Assembly: GCA_052161645.1 (NCBI GenBank)
Contig: CP197414.1
DNA: 64,000 nt
DNA from: Laterigemmans sp052161645
GTDB taxonomy: Bacteria; Planctomycetota; Planctomycetia; Pirellulales; Pirellulaceae
Reading direction: 5' to 3' (one strand)
Part shown: positions 1 through 9,500 of the stretch, piece after piece
Position numbering within the stretch: position 1 is the stretch's first letter
Layout of the letters: the number at the start of each line of letters is the position of its first letter
Program-made: the position numbers and the translations under genes
The notes under the pieces: model-generated
Databases searched by the model: none
What the model saw: the letters and a program-made list of their open reading frames with translations, nothing else
Told to the model about the DNA's origin: nothing

Positions 1-744
1 CGCCTGCTCGCGCTCCGATAATTTTTCCGAGTAGGCGAGGCGGTTAGAAGCAAACACGATTTGCGAGCCGTCCGGGCTGTAGGCTCCCTCCGCGTCATAG
101 CCCTCGGTATCGGTCAGCTGGGTGTACTCGCCGGTTTGGCGGTTCCAGGCGAAAAGCTCATAAGTCGGGTCGTAATCCCATGAATAACGACTCTGCGGCC
201 CGTCCCGCAGCATCGCTTCTTGTTTGGCTTTCGCTTCCGGATCCTCATGCGTGCTGGCAAACAGCACCTGTTCGCCGCTGGGGTGAATCCAGCCGCAAGT
301 CGTCTTGCCGATGCCCGGGGAAACTTGTTGCAGGTCGCCCGTTTCCAAGTCCATCATGTAAATCTGATAGAAAGGATTCTCCGCACCGCGGACACTTTGG
401 AAGACCATCTTGGTGGCGTCTTGATTGAAATAACCTTCGCCCGCTTTCTTCCCCTCAAACGTTAATTGTCGCGGGGAGGAAATGAACTTTTCCTCCAAAG
501 CCGTCGCGGCCGCCGGGTCGCGTTCAACAATATCAACGTCCGCGTCAATCTCGGCACTGGCAATCTCCTCGGCCACAATCTCCGCAGATTCTGCCTCAGC
601 CACCGCTGGTTCACCCGACTGGGCGAAACATCGCGAAGCACCAGGGACGCCAGTTAAATCGCCGAGCAAATTGCCACAGGGCGAGAGCGAGACGAACAGC
701 CCGAGCAGGGAAACGAAATGCAGCGGTTGGGGTGATAATCGCAT
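1..744 (-). CDS. PD40/TolB-like beta-propeller exported protein (5' part, runs off left edge)
   Basis: The minus strand is open from an ATG at 744 to the window edge (248 codons, no stop). The N-terminus is a hydrophobic signal-like stretch (MRLSPQPLHFVSLLGLF), followed by an Ala/Glu-rich linker. Then come TolB/WD40-like repeats, visible as RQLTFEGKKAGEGYFNQD, MVFQSVRGAENPFYQIY and YSPDGSQIVFASNR. The 'YSPDG..IVFASNR' repeat is the hallmark of PD40 propellers. In planctomycetes such propellers are often fused to an M28 peptidase or stand alone as periplasmic proteins; the missing C-terminus would decide. The start is inferred from the signal sequence. Confidence 0.8.
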   Translation of the reverse strand, partial: MRLSPQPLHFVSLLGLFVSLSPCGNLLGDLTGVPGASRCFAQSGEPAVAEAESAEIVAEEIASAEIDADVDIVERDPAAATALEEKFISSPRQLTFEGKKAGEGYFNQDATKMVFQSVRGAENPFYQIYMMDLETGDLQQVSPGIGKTTCGWIHPSGEQVLFASTHEDPEAKAKQEAMLRDGPQSRYSWDYDPTYELFAWNRQTGEYTQLTDTEGYDAEGAYSPDGSQIVFASNRLAYSEKLSEREQA

Positions 745-823
745 TTGTATCAGTGGTTAAGGTGCGGGGGAGGTGATTCGAACAGCTCACGCTTGACGAT
801 CCGCACCAATTATAGCCCACCGT

Positions 824-2680
824 CTAGCGAACACGACCCGCCGCTCGCTCGGCAACTTGTGGATTGCCCGCTCCCACCGCAGTTTCCTCACCCCCCGCTG
901 CAACCACTCGCAGATAGCCGGTTTGGCCAAATATCGGCACGGCACCGGCGCTGCGCTGCGAACCGAGTTGGATTTCGCCAAACAATGACAACTCTTCCGG
1001 CAGCAATTGGCGGTTCAACTCGTGATGCACGCGGCGGTTGGAGTAAAAGACCCACGAAGGAGCCGGTTCTGTTTGGACAGACCAGTGCCCCTCGGGGGAT
1101 GCGGCGAAAGCGGCTTGTAATTTCGTCAAATCTCGCCTCGACACATCGATCGCCGCCGGGGCAAACCCGTGGCCACCCCAGCAAATCAACACGGCAGCAA
1201 TCACGAAACATCGCATCCCCAATTCCGGGTAGCAACGCCGCGCCAAGGCGGCTCCCAACAAGCCGCTGATCGCCAACGCCATCGCGACCAGGGCCAGCGG
1301 TCGCAGCGGTGGCAGCTGTTCGCTCAACGGGCCGGCAATGCTGATAAACAACCCCAGGCCAATCCCGCTGGTGACCAGCAGACTGACGGCAAACGACCGC
1401 GGGCAACAAAGCTTGCCAGCAATGGTTTGAGCCACAAACCAACCCGCCAACATCGCGGCCGCGGGAAAACTAGTGCTGATCGCTGCCGCAAAAGTGACCG
1501 GGAAAAGGACGGAAAAACTGACCGCGACCGCCATCCAGACGATCCCCAACGCAAACAGCGGATGCCTGTTTTCACCCCGCCGCCACTGATTGACGATGGA
1601 AACGGCCACCGGAATCGCCAAACAGGACCAGGGAAAACTGCCCACGATGAGTTTGCTGAATACGGCCAGCATGCCGCCACTGGGAGCTTCCAGCGGTGTG
1701 AAGAAAGCGAAAGCGCCCAGAAACATGGGTCGCGACGGTTGAGCAAAAAAGAAAGCATCGGTCCAGACGCCCGCGGTCGCGAAACCGACAGCTGTATACC
1801 AAGGACCCGCAAGCAGCGCCAGCACGCAGAGGGCGGTCAGCGGTCGCAGTCGCCAACCGTGCTGGAGCATCTTCTTGAGTGCTGCTGCTACCCCTGCCGC
1901 TCCGTCATTGTGGTTTTTTTCTGATGCGTTAGGCGGGCTATGGGGCGGGCTGTGAGTCAGCAACGTCGTCAAAGCGATCACCGTCAGCGGCAAGCAGAAT
2001 CCCAGCGGACCTTTGGCCAGCACGGCGATTGCGCTGGCTGCATAAATCAGCAGCCACTGGCCAAAGCTGGGCCAAGTTACCTGCAGCTGACGCAGCTGAG
2101 CGGTCTGATCGGCGGGTTGCCCTGGGGAGAGATGGCTCGCGGATGTCGGCAAGTAAGCAAAATGAACAAACAGGGTAACGGCCAGCGTGCAGCCGGCGAC
2201 CAGCAGCGAATCGGCGGTGGCGGCCCGGGCTGTCAGCACGAACATTAACATGGTCGCCAGCGATACCGCCGACCAAGTCGCCACCTCAGGGGCCGCAAAA
2301 CGAATTGCCAGCGAATAAACCAGCAACACGCTGAGCAGGCCCGCTAGCGCGGACGGCAGGCGAGCGGCCCACTCGTTGGCCCCGGCAACTTTGAAAGCGG
2401 CAATTTGACACCAATAAAGCAGCGCCGGTTCAGCGGTCCGCAATTGTCCATCGAAAGTGGGGACAATCCACTCGCCAGCGTCCATCATTTCGCGTGCGCA
2501 CTGGGCGTTCAGCGGTTCTTCGTTGTCCCACAGCCTGGCGCCGCCGAGGTTCGTCAGCAGGGTGGCCGAGGCAATAATCAAGCCAACCCACAAGCCGGGC
2601 CGCAGCTTGAAGCCGGGCCGCAGCTCGAAGCCAGATTTGTCGCCAGCCGCATTGCTGGGATTCTTTTCGCTGAATGTCAT
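824..2680 (-). CDS. ArnT-like GT-C glycosyltransferase (GT39/GT83-type membrane protein)
   Basis: This 618-aa protein has about a dozen hydrophobic segments. An N-terminal membrane anchor near residues 31-46 is followed by a periplasmic loop with LWDNEEPLNAQCAREM, the acidic loop typical of dolichyl/undecaprenyl-phosphate-sugar transferases of the ArnT/PMT clan. LPSALAGLLSVLLVYSLA then matches the second and third helices. By family knowledge it would move a sugar from a polyprenyl-phosphate carrier onto lipid A, a protein or another lipid at the outer face of the inner membrane; the substrate cannot be told. The C-terminus (WSVQTEPAPSWVFYSNRR) is a soluble periplasmic tail. The gene is divergent from the sigma factor gene across 246 bp and stands alone. 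Confidence 0.8.
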   Translation of the reverse strand: MTFSEKNPSNAAGDKSGFELRPGFKLRPGLWVGLIIASATLLTNLGGARLWDNEEPLNAQCAREMMDAGEWIVPTFDGQLRTAEPALLYWCQIAAFKVAGANEWAARLPSALAGLLSVLLVYSLAIRFAAPEVATWSAVSLATMLMFVLTARAATADSLLVAGCTLAVTLFVHFAYLPTSASHLSPGQPADQTAQLRQLQVTWPSFGQWLLIYAASAIAVLAKGPLGFCLPLTVIALTTLLTHSPPHSPPNASEKNHNDGAAGVAAALKKMLQHGWRLRPLTALCVLALLAGPWYTAVGFATAGVWTDAFFFAQPSRPMFLGAFAFFTPLEAPSGGMLAVFSKLIVGSFPWSCLAIPVAVSIVNQWRRGENRHPLFALGIVWMAVAVSFSVLFPVTFAAAISTSFPAAAMLAGWFVAQTIAGKLCCPRSFAVSLLVTSGIGLGLFISIAGPLSEQLPPLRPLALVAMALAISGLLGAALARRCYPELGMRCFVIAAVLICWGGHGFAPAAIDVSRRDLTKLQAAFAASPEGHWSVQTEPAPSWVFYSNRRVHHELNRQLLPEELSLFGEIQLGSQRSAGAVPIFGQTGYLRVVAAGGEETAVGAGNPQVAERAAGRVR

Positions 2681-2926
2681 CTTTACCGGGATTCTTGGTG
2701 ATTCCGTTCACGCGGTCGCCGGTGGCCAGCATTTTATTGGACTCGCCGCGAACCCTGCTACATTTCAGCTGCTTCTGTTACCAAAACGAAGCGGGAGAGC
2801 GAAACGGCAAGAAATTCTTCAGCACTCGCGCAAGATTTCATCCCGCAGTCTGTTAAACATGATGAAGCGGGTAAGCACGGCCACCAATTCCAGCATTGAC
2901 TTTTCAGCATTGATTGTCAGCCACTT

Positions 2927-3529
2927 ATGACTTCTCAACCAACCACACGTCACAGTTTGCTGCTGCGTCTCCGCGATGTGGATGACAAGCAAGCGTGGAA
3001 TGAGTTTTTTGAGATTTACCAACCCTTGATCTACCGCTTGGCTCGAGCCCGCGGCGTCCAGGAGGCGGAGGCGCACGACGTGACTCAGGAAGTGTTGATG
3101 GCGGTGGCCGGATCGATTAAGCAATTCGAGCGTCGACCGCACGGAGGCAGTTTTCGAGGTTGGCTAGCCACGATCACTCGCAACACCACCATCAACAGGC
3201 TGCGTTCCTTGGAGACGCGGCCGCTGTTGCAGGCGAGCGACAGCAATCGCTGGGAAGAGCTGCTGGTCGGCGATGCGGCCGTCGATCAGGTGGCTCAGCG
3301 AGAATTCGAATACGAGCGGCGTCGGCAAGTCTTTCTGTGGGCCGCCGAGCAATTGAAAACACGGTTTCACGCCCGCAACTGGCAAGCGTTCTGGTTGACC
3401 TGCGTGGAAGGCCAAGGGGTCGAGGTGGTGGCGGAAAAACTAGGAATTTCGGCTGGCGCCGTCTACGTGGCTCGTTGTCGAGTCATCGCCCGGTTGCGGG
3501 AAATCGTCGAACTGAAAACGGGAGAATAA
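2927..3529 (+). CDS. ECF-type RNA polymerase sigma factor (planctomycete kinase-associated group)
   Basis: A 200-aa sigma-70 family factor with only regions 2 and 4. Region 2 (about residues 20-90) contains AHDVTQEVLMAVAGSIKQF and FRGWLATITRNTTINRLR, the -10 recognition/melting helices. Region 4 (about 140-190) contains the helix-turn-helix VAEKLGISAGAVYVARCRV. The gene ends 4 bp before a gene encoding a zinc-finger/Ser-Thr-kinase fusion, so the two are almost certainly co-transcribed. Planctomycetes are known to carry ECF groups genetically linked to such kinases in place of a classical anti-sigma factor. No strong Shine-Dalgarno precedes the ATG. Target promoters are unknown. Confidence 0.9.
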   Translation: MTSQPTTRHSLLLRLRDVDDKQAWNEFFEIYQPLIYRLARARGVQEAEAHDVTQEVLMAVAGSIKQFERRPHGGSFRGWLATITRNTTINRLRSLETRPLLQASDSNRWEELLVGDAAVDQVAQREFEYERRRQVFLWAAEQLKTRFHARNWQAFWLTCVEGQGVEVVAEKLGISAGAVYVARCRVIARLREIVELKTGE

Positions 3530-3533
3530 ACGT

Positions 3534-5153
3534 ATGGTCCGCAACTTGAATGCCTGCCGCCCTGGTCTGCTCGGCGACCTGCTCGATGATTCCTTAACGC
3601 CGAGGCAGGCTGAGGAATTAACCGACCACTTGGATGGCTGTGACCAGTGCCGCGCACGCTTGGAACGTCTGGCCGCGGCGCCTCACGTGTGGCGAGAGAC
3701 GCGGCTGGTCCTTTCCGATCCCGCACTCCGCAAACAGCAAGCACCGAAACAGCAAACACCCTCATCACAGCCGGGCCCATCGCAGCCGGGTGTTGAACAC
3801 TCGTCGAAACAACATTTGTCCTCACAACATTTGTTTGAACAAACTTCTGCGGCGGACGGGGCGGACGAGCCAGCGGATGTGGATGATGACCGTCAGCGGC
3901 TGCGCGCTTTATTGCCGCTGCTTGACGCGCCCCAACAAGAAGGTTCGCTTGGCCGGCTGGATCATTACGAAGTTCGTTCGATTGTCGGTTGGGGCGGGAT
4001 GGGGGTAGTCCTGCAAGCCTTCGACACACTGTTGGGCCGAGCTGTCGCCATCAAAGTTTTGCATCCTCATCTGGCGGCTCATGGCGCGGCGCGGAGGCGG
4101 TTTTCGCGAGAGGCTCGCGCGGCAGCGGCGGTCAATCATCCTTCGGTGGTGCCGATTCATTCGGTGCACGCGGATAGTCAACCTCCTTACTTGGTGATGG
4201 CATTTGTCCCCGGCGGTTCCTTGCAAGATCGGCTTGACCGCGAGGGGCCTTTGGAAACCGCCGACCTGTTGCGAATCGGTATTCAGATTGCCGACGCGCT
4301 GGCCGCCGCGCATGCCCAAGGGTTGGTCCACCGTGACGTCAAGCCTGGAAATATTTTGCTCGATCATGGGCAAAATCGTGTCTTGCTGAGCGATTTCGGA
4401 TTGGCTCAAGCGTTGGACGATGCCACGTTGACCGCCAGCGGGGCAATTGCCGGAACACCTCAATACATGAGCCCCGAGCAAGCGCGTGGCGAAGCGGTCG
4501 ATAACCGCAGTGATTTGTTTTCCCTCGGTGGGTTGCTGTATGCGATGGTGACCGGTCGCCCGCCGTTCCGAGCCGAATCGACGTTGGCCGTGCTGCAAAA
4601 AATTAGCCACGGAGCGCCCCGGCCGCTGGCGGAAGTCGCTCCGGAATCACCTTTTTGGTTAGCCGCCGTGGTCGCCAAGTTGCAAGCCAAAGATCCTCAG
4701 CAGCGTCCTCAGACAGCTGGCGATGTGGCTGATCTGCTGCGTCAGTGTCTCGCGCATCTGCGTCACCCTCAAGAAAACGCATTGCCCAAAGAACTGGCTG
4801 AACTCCCCCTCTGGGCACCGCGAAAACCTACTGCGAGTGACCAGCGAGGCTTGCGGTTAATCCCGTTGGTCGCGTCATGGTTCGCGGCGGCGCTGACGGT
4901 TTGCCTGTTGACGATCGCCGGACTTGTCCTCTGGCAATCTGGCGGTTCCGATGCGGTCGAAGATGTCAACGACATCGATGCCGTCTATCAAACTGGCGGA
5001 GATGCGGATGCCGTCGATGTGAGCCCCGCACCACCTGAATCTCCAGCGCTGCCTACTTGGCAATCCAGATTGCCCCAAGACAAAACGGCTTGGCGCGACG
5101 GTCTCGACCCGCCGCTGGAAGAGCTTGATCGTTGGTTGCAGCAATCGCCTTGA
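3534..5153 (+). CDS. Membrane Ser/Thr protein kinase with N-terminal zinc-finger (anti-sigma-like) domain
   Basis: A 539-aa protein with four parts. (1) Residues 1-45 hold an HxxxCxxC zinc finger (H32, C36, C39; DHLDGCDQC) as in ZAS anti-sigma factors. (2) A Gln/Ser/Pro linker follows. (3) A Hanks kinase spans about 143-405, with glycine loop GWGGMGVV, VAIK lysine K174, catalytic HRDVKPGN (D268) and DFG (D287), then the GTPQYMSPEQA activation segment; all key residues are present, so it should be active. (4) A membrane helix at about 443-467 and a 70-residue acidic/proline-rich outer tail follow. GGAG lies 9 nt before the ATG, inside the sigma gene's 3' end. Context suggests an outside-in signal acting on the adjacent sigma factor; this is inference. 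Confidence 0.9.
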   Translation: MVRNLNACRPGLLGDLLDDSLTPRQAEELTDHLDGCDQCRARLERLAAAPHVWRETRLVLSDPALRKQQAPKQQTPSSQPGPSQPGVEHSSKQHLSSQHLFEQTSAADGADEPADVDDDRQRLRALLPLLDAPQQEGSLGRLDHYEVRSIVGWGGMGVVLQAFDTLLGRAVAIKVLHPHLAAHGAARRRFSREARAAAAVNHPSVVPIHSVHADSQPPYLVMAFVPGGSLQDRLDREGPLETADLLRIGIQIADALAAAHAQGLVHRDVKPGNILLDHGQNRVLLSDFGLAQALDDATLTASGAIAGTPQYMSPEQARGEAVDNRSDLFSLGGLLYAMVTGRPPFRAESTLAVLQKISHGAPRPLAEVAPESPFWLAAVVAKLQAKDPQQRPQTAGDVADLLRQCLAHLRHPQENALPKELAELPLWAPRKPTASDQRGLRLIPLVASWFAAALTVCLLTIAGLVLWQSGGSDAVEDVNDIDAVYQTGGDADAVDVSPAPPESPALPTWQSRLPQDKTAWRDGLDPPLEELDRWLQQSP

Positions 5154-5172
5154 AATTGTTTAACCGTCAATT

Positions 5173-5237
5173 GTTTAACCGTCAGCCGCAGGCGCACGCA
5201 ATGTCGTACCAAGTACGCCTTCGGCTGACTGTTAAAC
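5173..5237. repeat. Palindromic dispersed repeat, family B (single copy)
   Basis: Two imperfect inverted arms (5173-5194 and 5216-5237) begin GTTTAACCGTCAGCCGCAGG and end CTGACTGTTAAAC, separated by about 21 nt. The same arms recur as a tandem array at 32629-32775. It lies directly after the kinase stop and could act as a stem-loop at the mRNA 3' end. Confidence 0.7.
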
Positions 5238-5300
5238 GAGTAATGCTTATTCGTTTTTTGTATCTGTTTTGGTTTTTCCAACTTTGACAAGGAATTGACG

Positions 5301-6470
5301 ATGCGACGTTTATTTTTTTCCGGCCTCGCGCTGTTGATCGGTGCGCCGGCTGGCTGGATCATCACGCAAGAAGCGCCTCAAAATAATGAGGCTTCGGCGC
5401 CCCAGGATGCAACAGCACCTCAACCACCCGCACCTCAACCACCCGCACCTCAACCACCCGCACCTCAACCACCAGCACCTCAACCACCAGCATCTCAACC
5501 ACCAGCATCTCAACCACCAGCATCTCAACCACCAGCATCTCAACCACCAGCATCTCAACCACCAGCATCTCAACCACCCGCATCTCTGCCACCCAACGCA
5601 CTGAATCCGCCGCTCAAAGGGGCAGTACTACCCAACGTTCAGTACGACATTGCTAACGATCCCTTTGGTGGCCGTTTTTCTGTGCCCCGATATCCCAGCT
5701 ACCCCAGCGGCAATCAAGTCGACGGGTTGCGGTCTTACGTAGCAGGCGTCCGACGTACCAACACGGATCCCAGTGAGGCAAAGGCCAGGCAGTTAGCCGC
5801 TCAGATTCGGGCGACCCAAGATGAGAGTGCCCGGAAGGCGCTCCTTGTGGAACTGCAAGCTTTAACCGACGACTCGTTTGAAACGATGATGCGGAGCCGC
5901 CGCGAGCAACTCGCAAAAGCCGGGCAACGCTTGGATGAGCTCGTCGAGCGACTCGAAGAACGCCAGCAACTGAAGTCTGAAATCGTGAAACGCAGAGTCG
6001 CTGAATTGCTAGATCAACCCGATCCACTCAGCTGGGAAACGCCGGCGGATTTTCTAGCCGTCGGTCCACTCGCGCGATTCCCCACACCGGCTCGCGGTAC
6101 GGCCCCCAATGATCCGTATGTTGAAGCGAGAGCTGGGGGCTCAGGTTCGTTCGGCGGAGGCAGCGGAGGGGGCGCATTCGGCGGGGCTGGCGCTGGTGGC
6201 TCAGATCCGTTCGGCGGAGGTGGGGCTGGGGGCTATCGCGGTCGCGCGAATCGCCTGCCGGCGAGAACCCCGTCACTGTCCGATCCGGAGAGGCTCCAAG
6301 CGGAGCTGGCAGCTAGGCGTGCACAGCTGGCCGCTCAGAATGCAGCCTTGCAAGAAGAGTTGAGAGCAATAGAGCAGCTACAGGCGCAAGCACTAGAACA
6401 AGCACAAGCGAAGTTGAAAGCAGCAGCGGAGAAAGAGCGGGCCAGATTCGAGCAAGACTCCAACAATTAG
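5301..6470 (+). CDS. Exported proline/glutamine-repeat protein with C-terminal coiled coil
   Basis: A 389-aa protein. AAGGA sits 7 nt upstream of the ATG at 5301, which supports that start over the in-frame TTG at 5295. MRRLFFSGLALLIGAPAGW is a signal peptide or signal anchor. An array of twelve PQPPA/SQPPA-type pentapeptides follows, then a charged helical segment with ARQLAAQIRATQDESARKA and QRLDELVERLEERQQL. A Gly/Ser-rich stretch (FGGGSGGGAFGG) precedes a long Ala/Gln/Glu coiled coil at the C-terminus. I recognise no catalytic domain. The pattern of rigid Pro-rich stalk plus coiled coils suggests a periplasmic or envelope-spanning structural protein. It follows the kinase gene but is separated from it by a palindromic repeat, so co-regulation is uncertain. 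Confidence 0.8.
   Translation: MRRLFFSGLALLIGAPAGWIITQEAPQNNEASAPQDATAPQPPAPQPPAPQPPAPQPPAPQPPASQPPASQPPASQPPASQPPASQPPASQPPASLPPNALNPPLKGAVLPNVQYDIANDPFGGRFSVPRYPSYPSGNQVDGLRSYVAGVRRTNTDPSEAKARQLAAQIRATQDESARKALLVELQALTDDSFETMMRSRREQLAKAGQRLDELVERLEERQQLKSEIVKRRVAELLDQPDPLSWETPADFLAVGPLARFPTPARGTAPNDPYVEARAGGSGSFGGGSGGGAFGGAGAGGSDPFGGGGAGGYRGRANRLPARTPSLSDPERLQAELAARRAQLAAQNAALQEELRAIEQLQAQALEQAQAKLKAAAEKERARFEQDSNN
5415..5594 (+). repeat. 15-bp coding minisatellite (PQPPA repeats, 12 units)
   Basis: Twelve consecutive 15-bp units of the form (C/T)CTCAACCACC(C/A)GCA stay in frame. The first five encode APQPP, the next six ASQPP and the last ASLPP. The switch of one first-position base (CCT to TCT) and of the CCC/CCA codon partway through shows blockwise expansion. 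Confidence 0.95.
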
Positions 6471-6562
6471 GCGAAGCTTTCCCGACTCGTTTGCTTGCAA
6501 AGCTTGCTTAGGAGAGATTTAGTATTTAGGCTGGCAGCTGAATTATTCTTACTTTCTTTCGA

Positions 6563-9500
6563 ATGAGTCGGGAACTGCCAGCCATGACCGTATTGCGAAC
6601 TTTCTTGGGCTCGCGTTTTTTCGGCGGCCCAGCCGTGTTACTGCTAGCGTGCGTGCTGCCGCTGGCCGCCGCCCGCGGACAAGACACACCCGCTGAAAAG
6701 CCGACGGATCAACCCCCAGCGGAGCCAGATGCTCGCCTGCAGCAATTGGAAGCAAAGCTGGAGGCAGTCGCCGCGTCCGTCGAGAAATTGGCTGCCAGTG
6801 CTGCGCCCCCCGAAGCAGAAAAGCAAGAAAAGCAAGATAAACCTGCGGAAGATGCAAAGCCGGACACGGAGGACACTCCCCCAGCAGAGCCCGAACCATC
6901 GCAGGATGAGTCGGCTAAGCCCGAGCAACCACAAGTCAAGCTGCCGGCCGAAGTCAAGTTGGATGGGGAGTCGCTCAAACCGTTGAACTGGCGCTCCATC
7001 GGTCCGGCCAACATGAGCGGACGGATTACCGATGTCGAAGTGCATGCCACCGATCCTTCGCACTGGTGGTTGGCGACAGCTTCCGGCGGTGTGCTGAAAA
7101 CAACCAATCGTGGCACCACGGTTGAGCACCAATTTGACAAGGAAAACACCGTTTCGGTGGGTGCGATCGCCAGCGACCCCAGCAACAAAGAAACGCTCTG
7201 GGTTGGCACCGGTGAGATCAATCCCCGGAACTCGGTTTCTTATGGCGATGGTGTTTATAAATCGACCGATGGCGGCAAGTCGTTTGAGCACGTCGGATTG
7301 TCGGAAACCTATCAAATCAGCCGCATCTTAGTGCATCCAAAGAATTCGGACGTCGTGTACGTTGGCGCTCAGGGGCGGCTGTATGGGACTAATGATGCCC
7401 GCGGCGTCTATAAAACCAGCGACGGGGGCAAGAACTGGGAAAAAGTCTTATACCTCGACGAACGGACCGGCGTGATCGACATGATTATGCATCCCGAAGA
7501 TCCTGATACATTGATTGTGGCGATGTGGGACCGATTGCGTGATGGTTTTGATAGCTGGCCTGGCGACGTGCCCAAACCTGAGGGGATTGATGGTTATGAC
7601 CCGATTCGCAAATGGGGCCCCAAGGCCGGACTGTATAAGACCACCGACGGAGGCAAGAATTGGAAGAAACTGTCAGCCGGTTTGCCGACAGGAATGACCG
7701 GTCGAGTTGGTTTAGATTGGCAGCTTAACTCGCCACATACGATATATGCGATCATTGATTGTGAGGACATCGGCAAAGGCCCAAAACCATTTACCGCTTT
7801 TCTGGGATTAGTTTCCGGTGATGTCGACGGACTCGCCAAAGTCACGCAGATCATGCCTGAGAGTCCAGCCGCCGAGGCGGGTGTCCAAGTTGGTGATGTA
7901 ATTAAATCGGTTGACGACACGGGAGTCTTTGTTACCGAGGATTTACTCGCTGTGTTGCGGAAAAAAATCCCCGGTGAACGTCTCCGTTTAACGCTCCAGC
8001 GTGGTGAAGAAACGCTGGAAATCGCGCCCAAGCTGGATGTCAGGCCGGGAACTCGCGGTGGGCCAGCTGAGCCGTTCTACGGGATCACTGGTAAGGACGA
8101 AGAAGATCGCATCATCTTGACGGCGGTGACCGAAGAGAGCCCCGCGGCAAAGGCTGGTCTGCAAGTCGGTGATGCGATTGTATCGGTCAACGAGAAAACG
8201 CCCGAGAATTATGAGAGTTGGATTGCTGAGGCCAAAGATCTGGCGATCGGTGACGTTGTCGCGTTGGAAATTGACCGCGGCGGCGACAAAATTGCGCTTT
8301 CGCTGACACTCGGCAGAAAACCTGGCACTGGCCCGGCCGGTACGGCCATCATGGGGATTCAAGGTGAGGACGCCAAACAGCCTGGCGCGTTACTGACGTC
8401 GATCACCGAGGATGGGCCTTCAGAAAAGGCTGGACTCGAAGCCAACGACATCGTCGTCTCCGTGGCTGGCGAGAAAGTGGAAAGCTATGAGGACTTGATC
8501 GCTGAGATTCGCAGCCGAAACGCTGACGATGAAATGCCCGTGGAAGTTTTGCGTGGCGAGGAGAAGTTGGCCTTTACCATCACCCTCGGTGACCGTAATG
8601 CTGGTGGCGATCGACCTTATACTTATTCGTATTTTGGTCAGCTGCCCAACATCCAGGACCAACAAGGTGCGGAGGGTTATAAGTACGGTGGCGTCTACAA
8701 ATCGACCGATGCGGGTGAGAGTTGGCAACGGGTCAATTCAATCAACGTGCGGCCGATGTATTTCAGCGTTGTCAAGGTCGACCCCAACGATGACCAACGA
8801 GTCTACTTGCTTGGTGTCTCGCAGTATCAGTCCGATAATGGTGGCGTGACCTTTACTAGTGATTTTGGTCGTGGTGTTCATTCGGACGCGCACGACATGT
8901 GGATCAATCCCAACGATGGTCGCCAGATGGTGATCGGTTGCGATGGTGGGTTTTATGTGACCTATGATCGCGGTCGCAACTGGGATCACGTTAACACGGT
9001 GGCGATTGGCCAGTTTTATCACGTGGCAATTGCTCCCAAGGAACCGTACTGGGTTTACGGCGGCTTGCAAGACAACGGCTCGTGGGGCGGACCGGCGATT
9101 AGCCCCAGCGGCGGCGCGGTGATCCAAGATTGGATTTCAGTCGGTGGCGGCGACGGTTTTGTTTGCCGGGTTGATCCTGAGGACCCTGATTTGGTTTACA
9201 GCGAAAGTCAAAATGGTTCGATTCGCCGTCGTAATTTGCGAACCGGTGAAAGCGCCTCGATTCGACCGCCGCGGGTATCTGGAAAATCGTATCGATACAA
9301 CTGGAATACTCCTTTTATCTTATCGAACCACAACTCCAAAATTTTCTACAGCGCGGGCAACTATGTGTTTCGCTCCGTCGACCGTGGCAACGATCAGGAG
9401 ATTATTTCCCCGGAGATAACGTTGACCAAGCGGGGTTCGGCGACCGCATTGGCGGAATCGCCTCGCGACTCCAACGTATTGTACGTGGGCAGCGATGATG

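Noticed and set aside
1169..1924. 251-codon plus-strand frame opposite the ArnT-like gene
   Set aside because: Gln/Arg-rich antisense of a GC-rich membrane-protein gene; the minus-strand protein has clear helices and family motifs.
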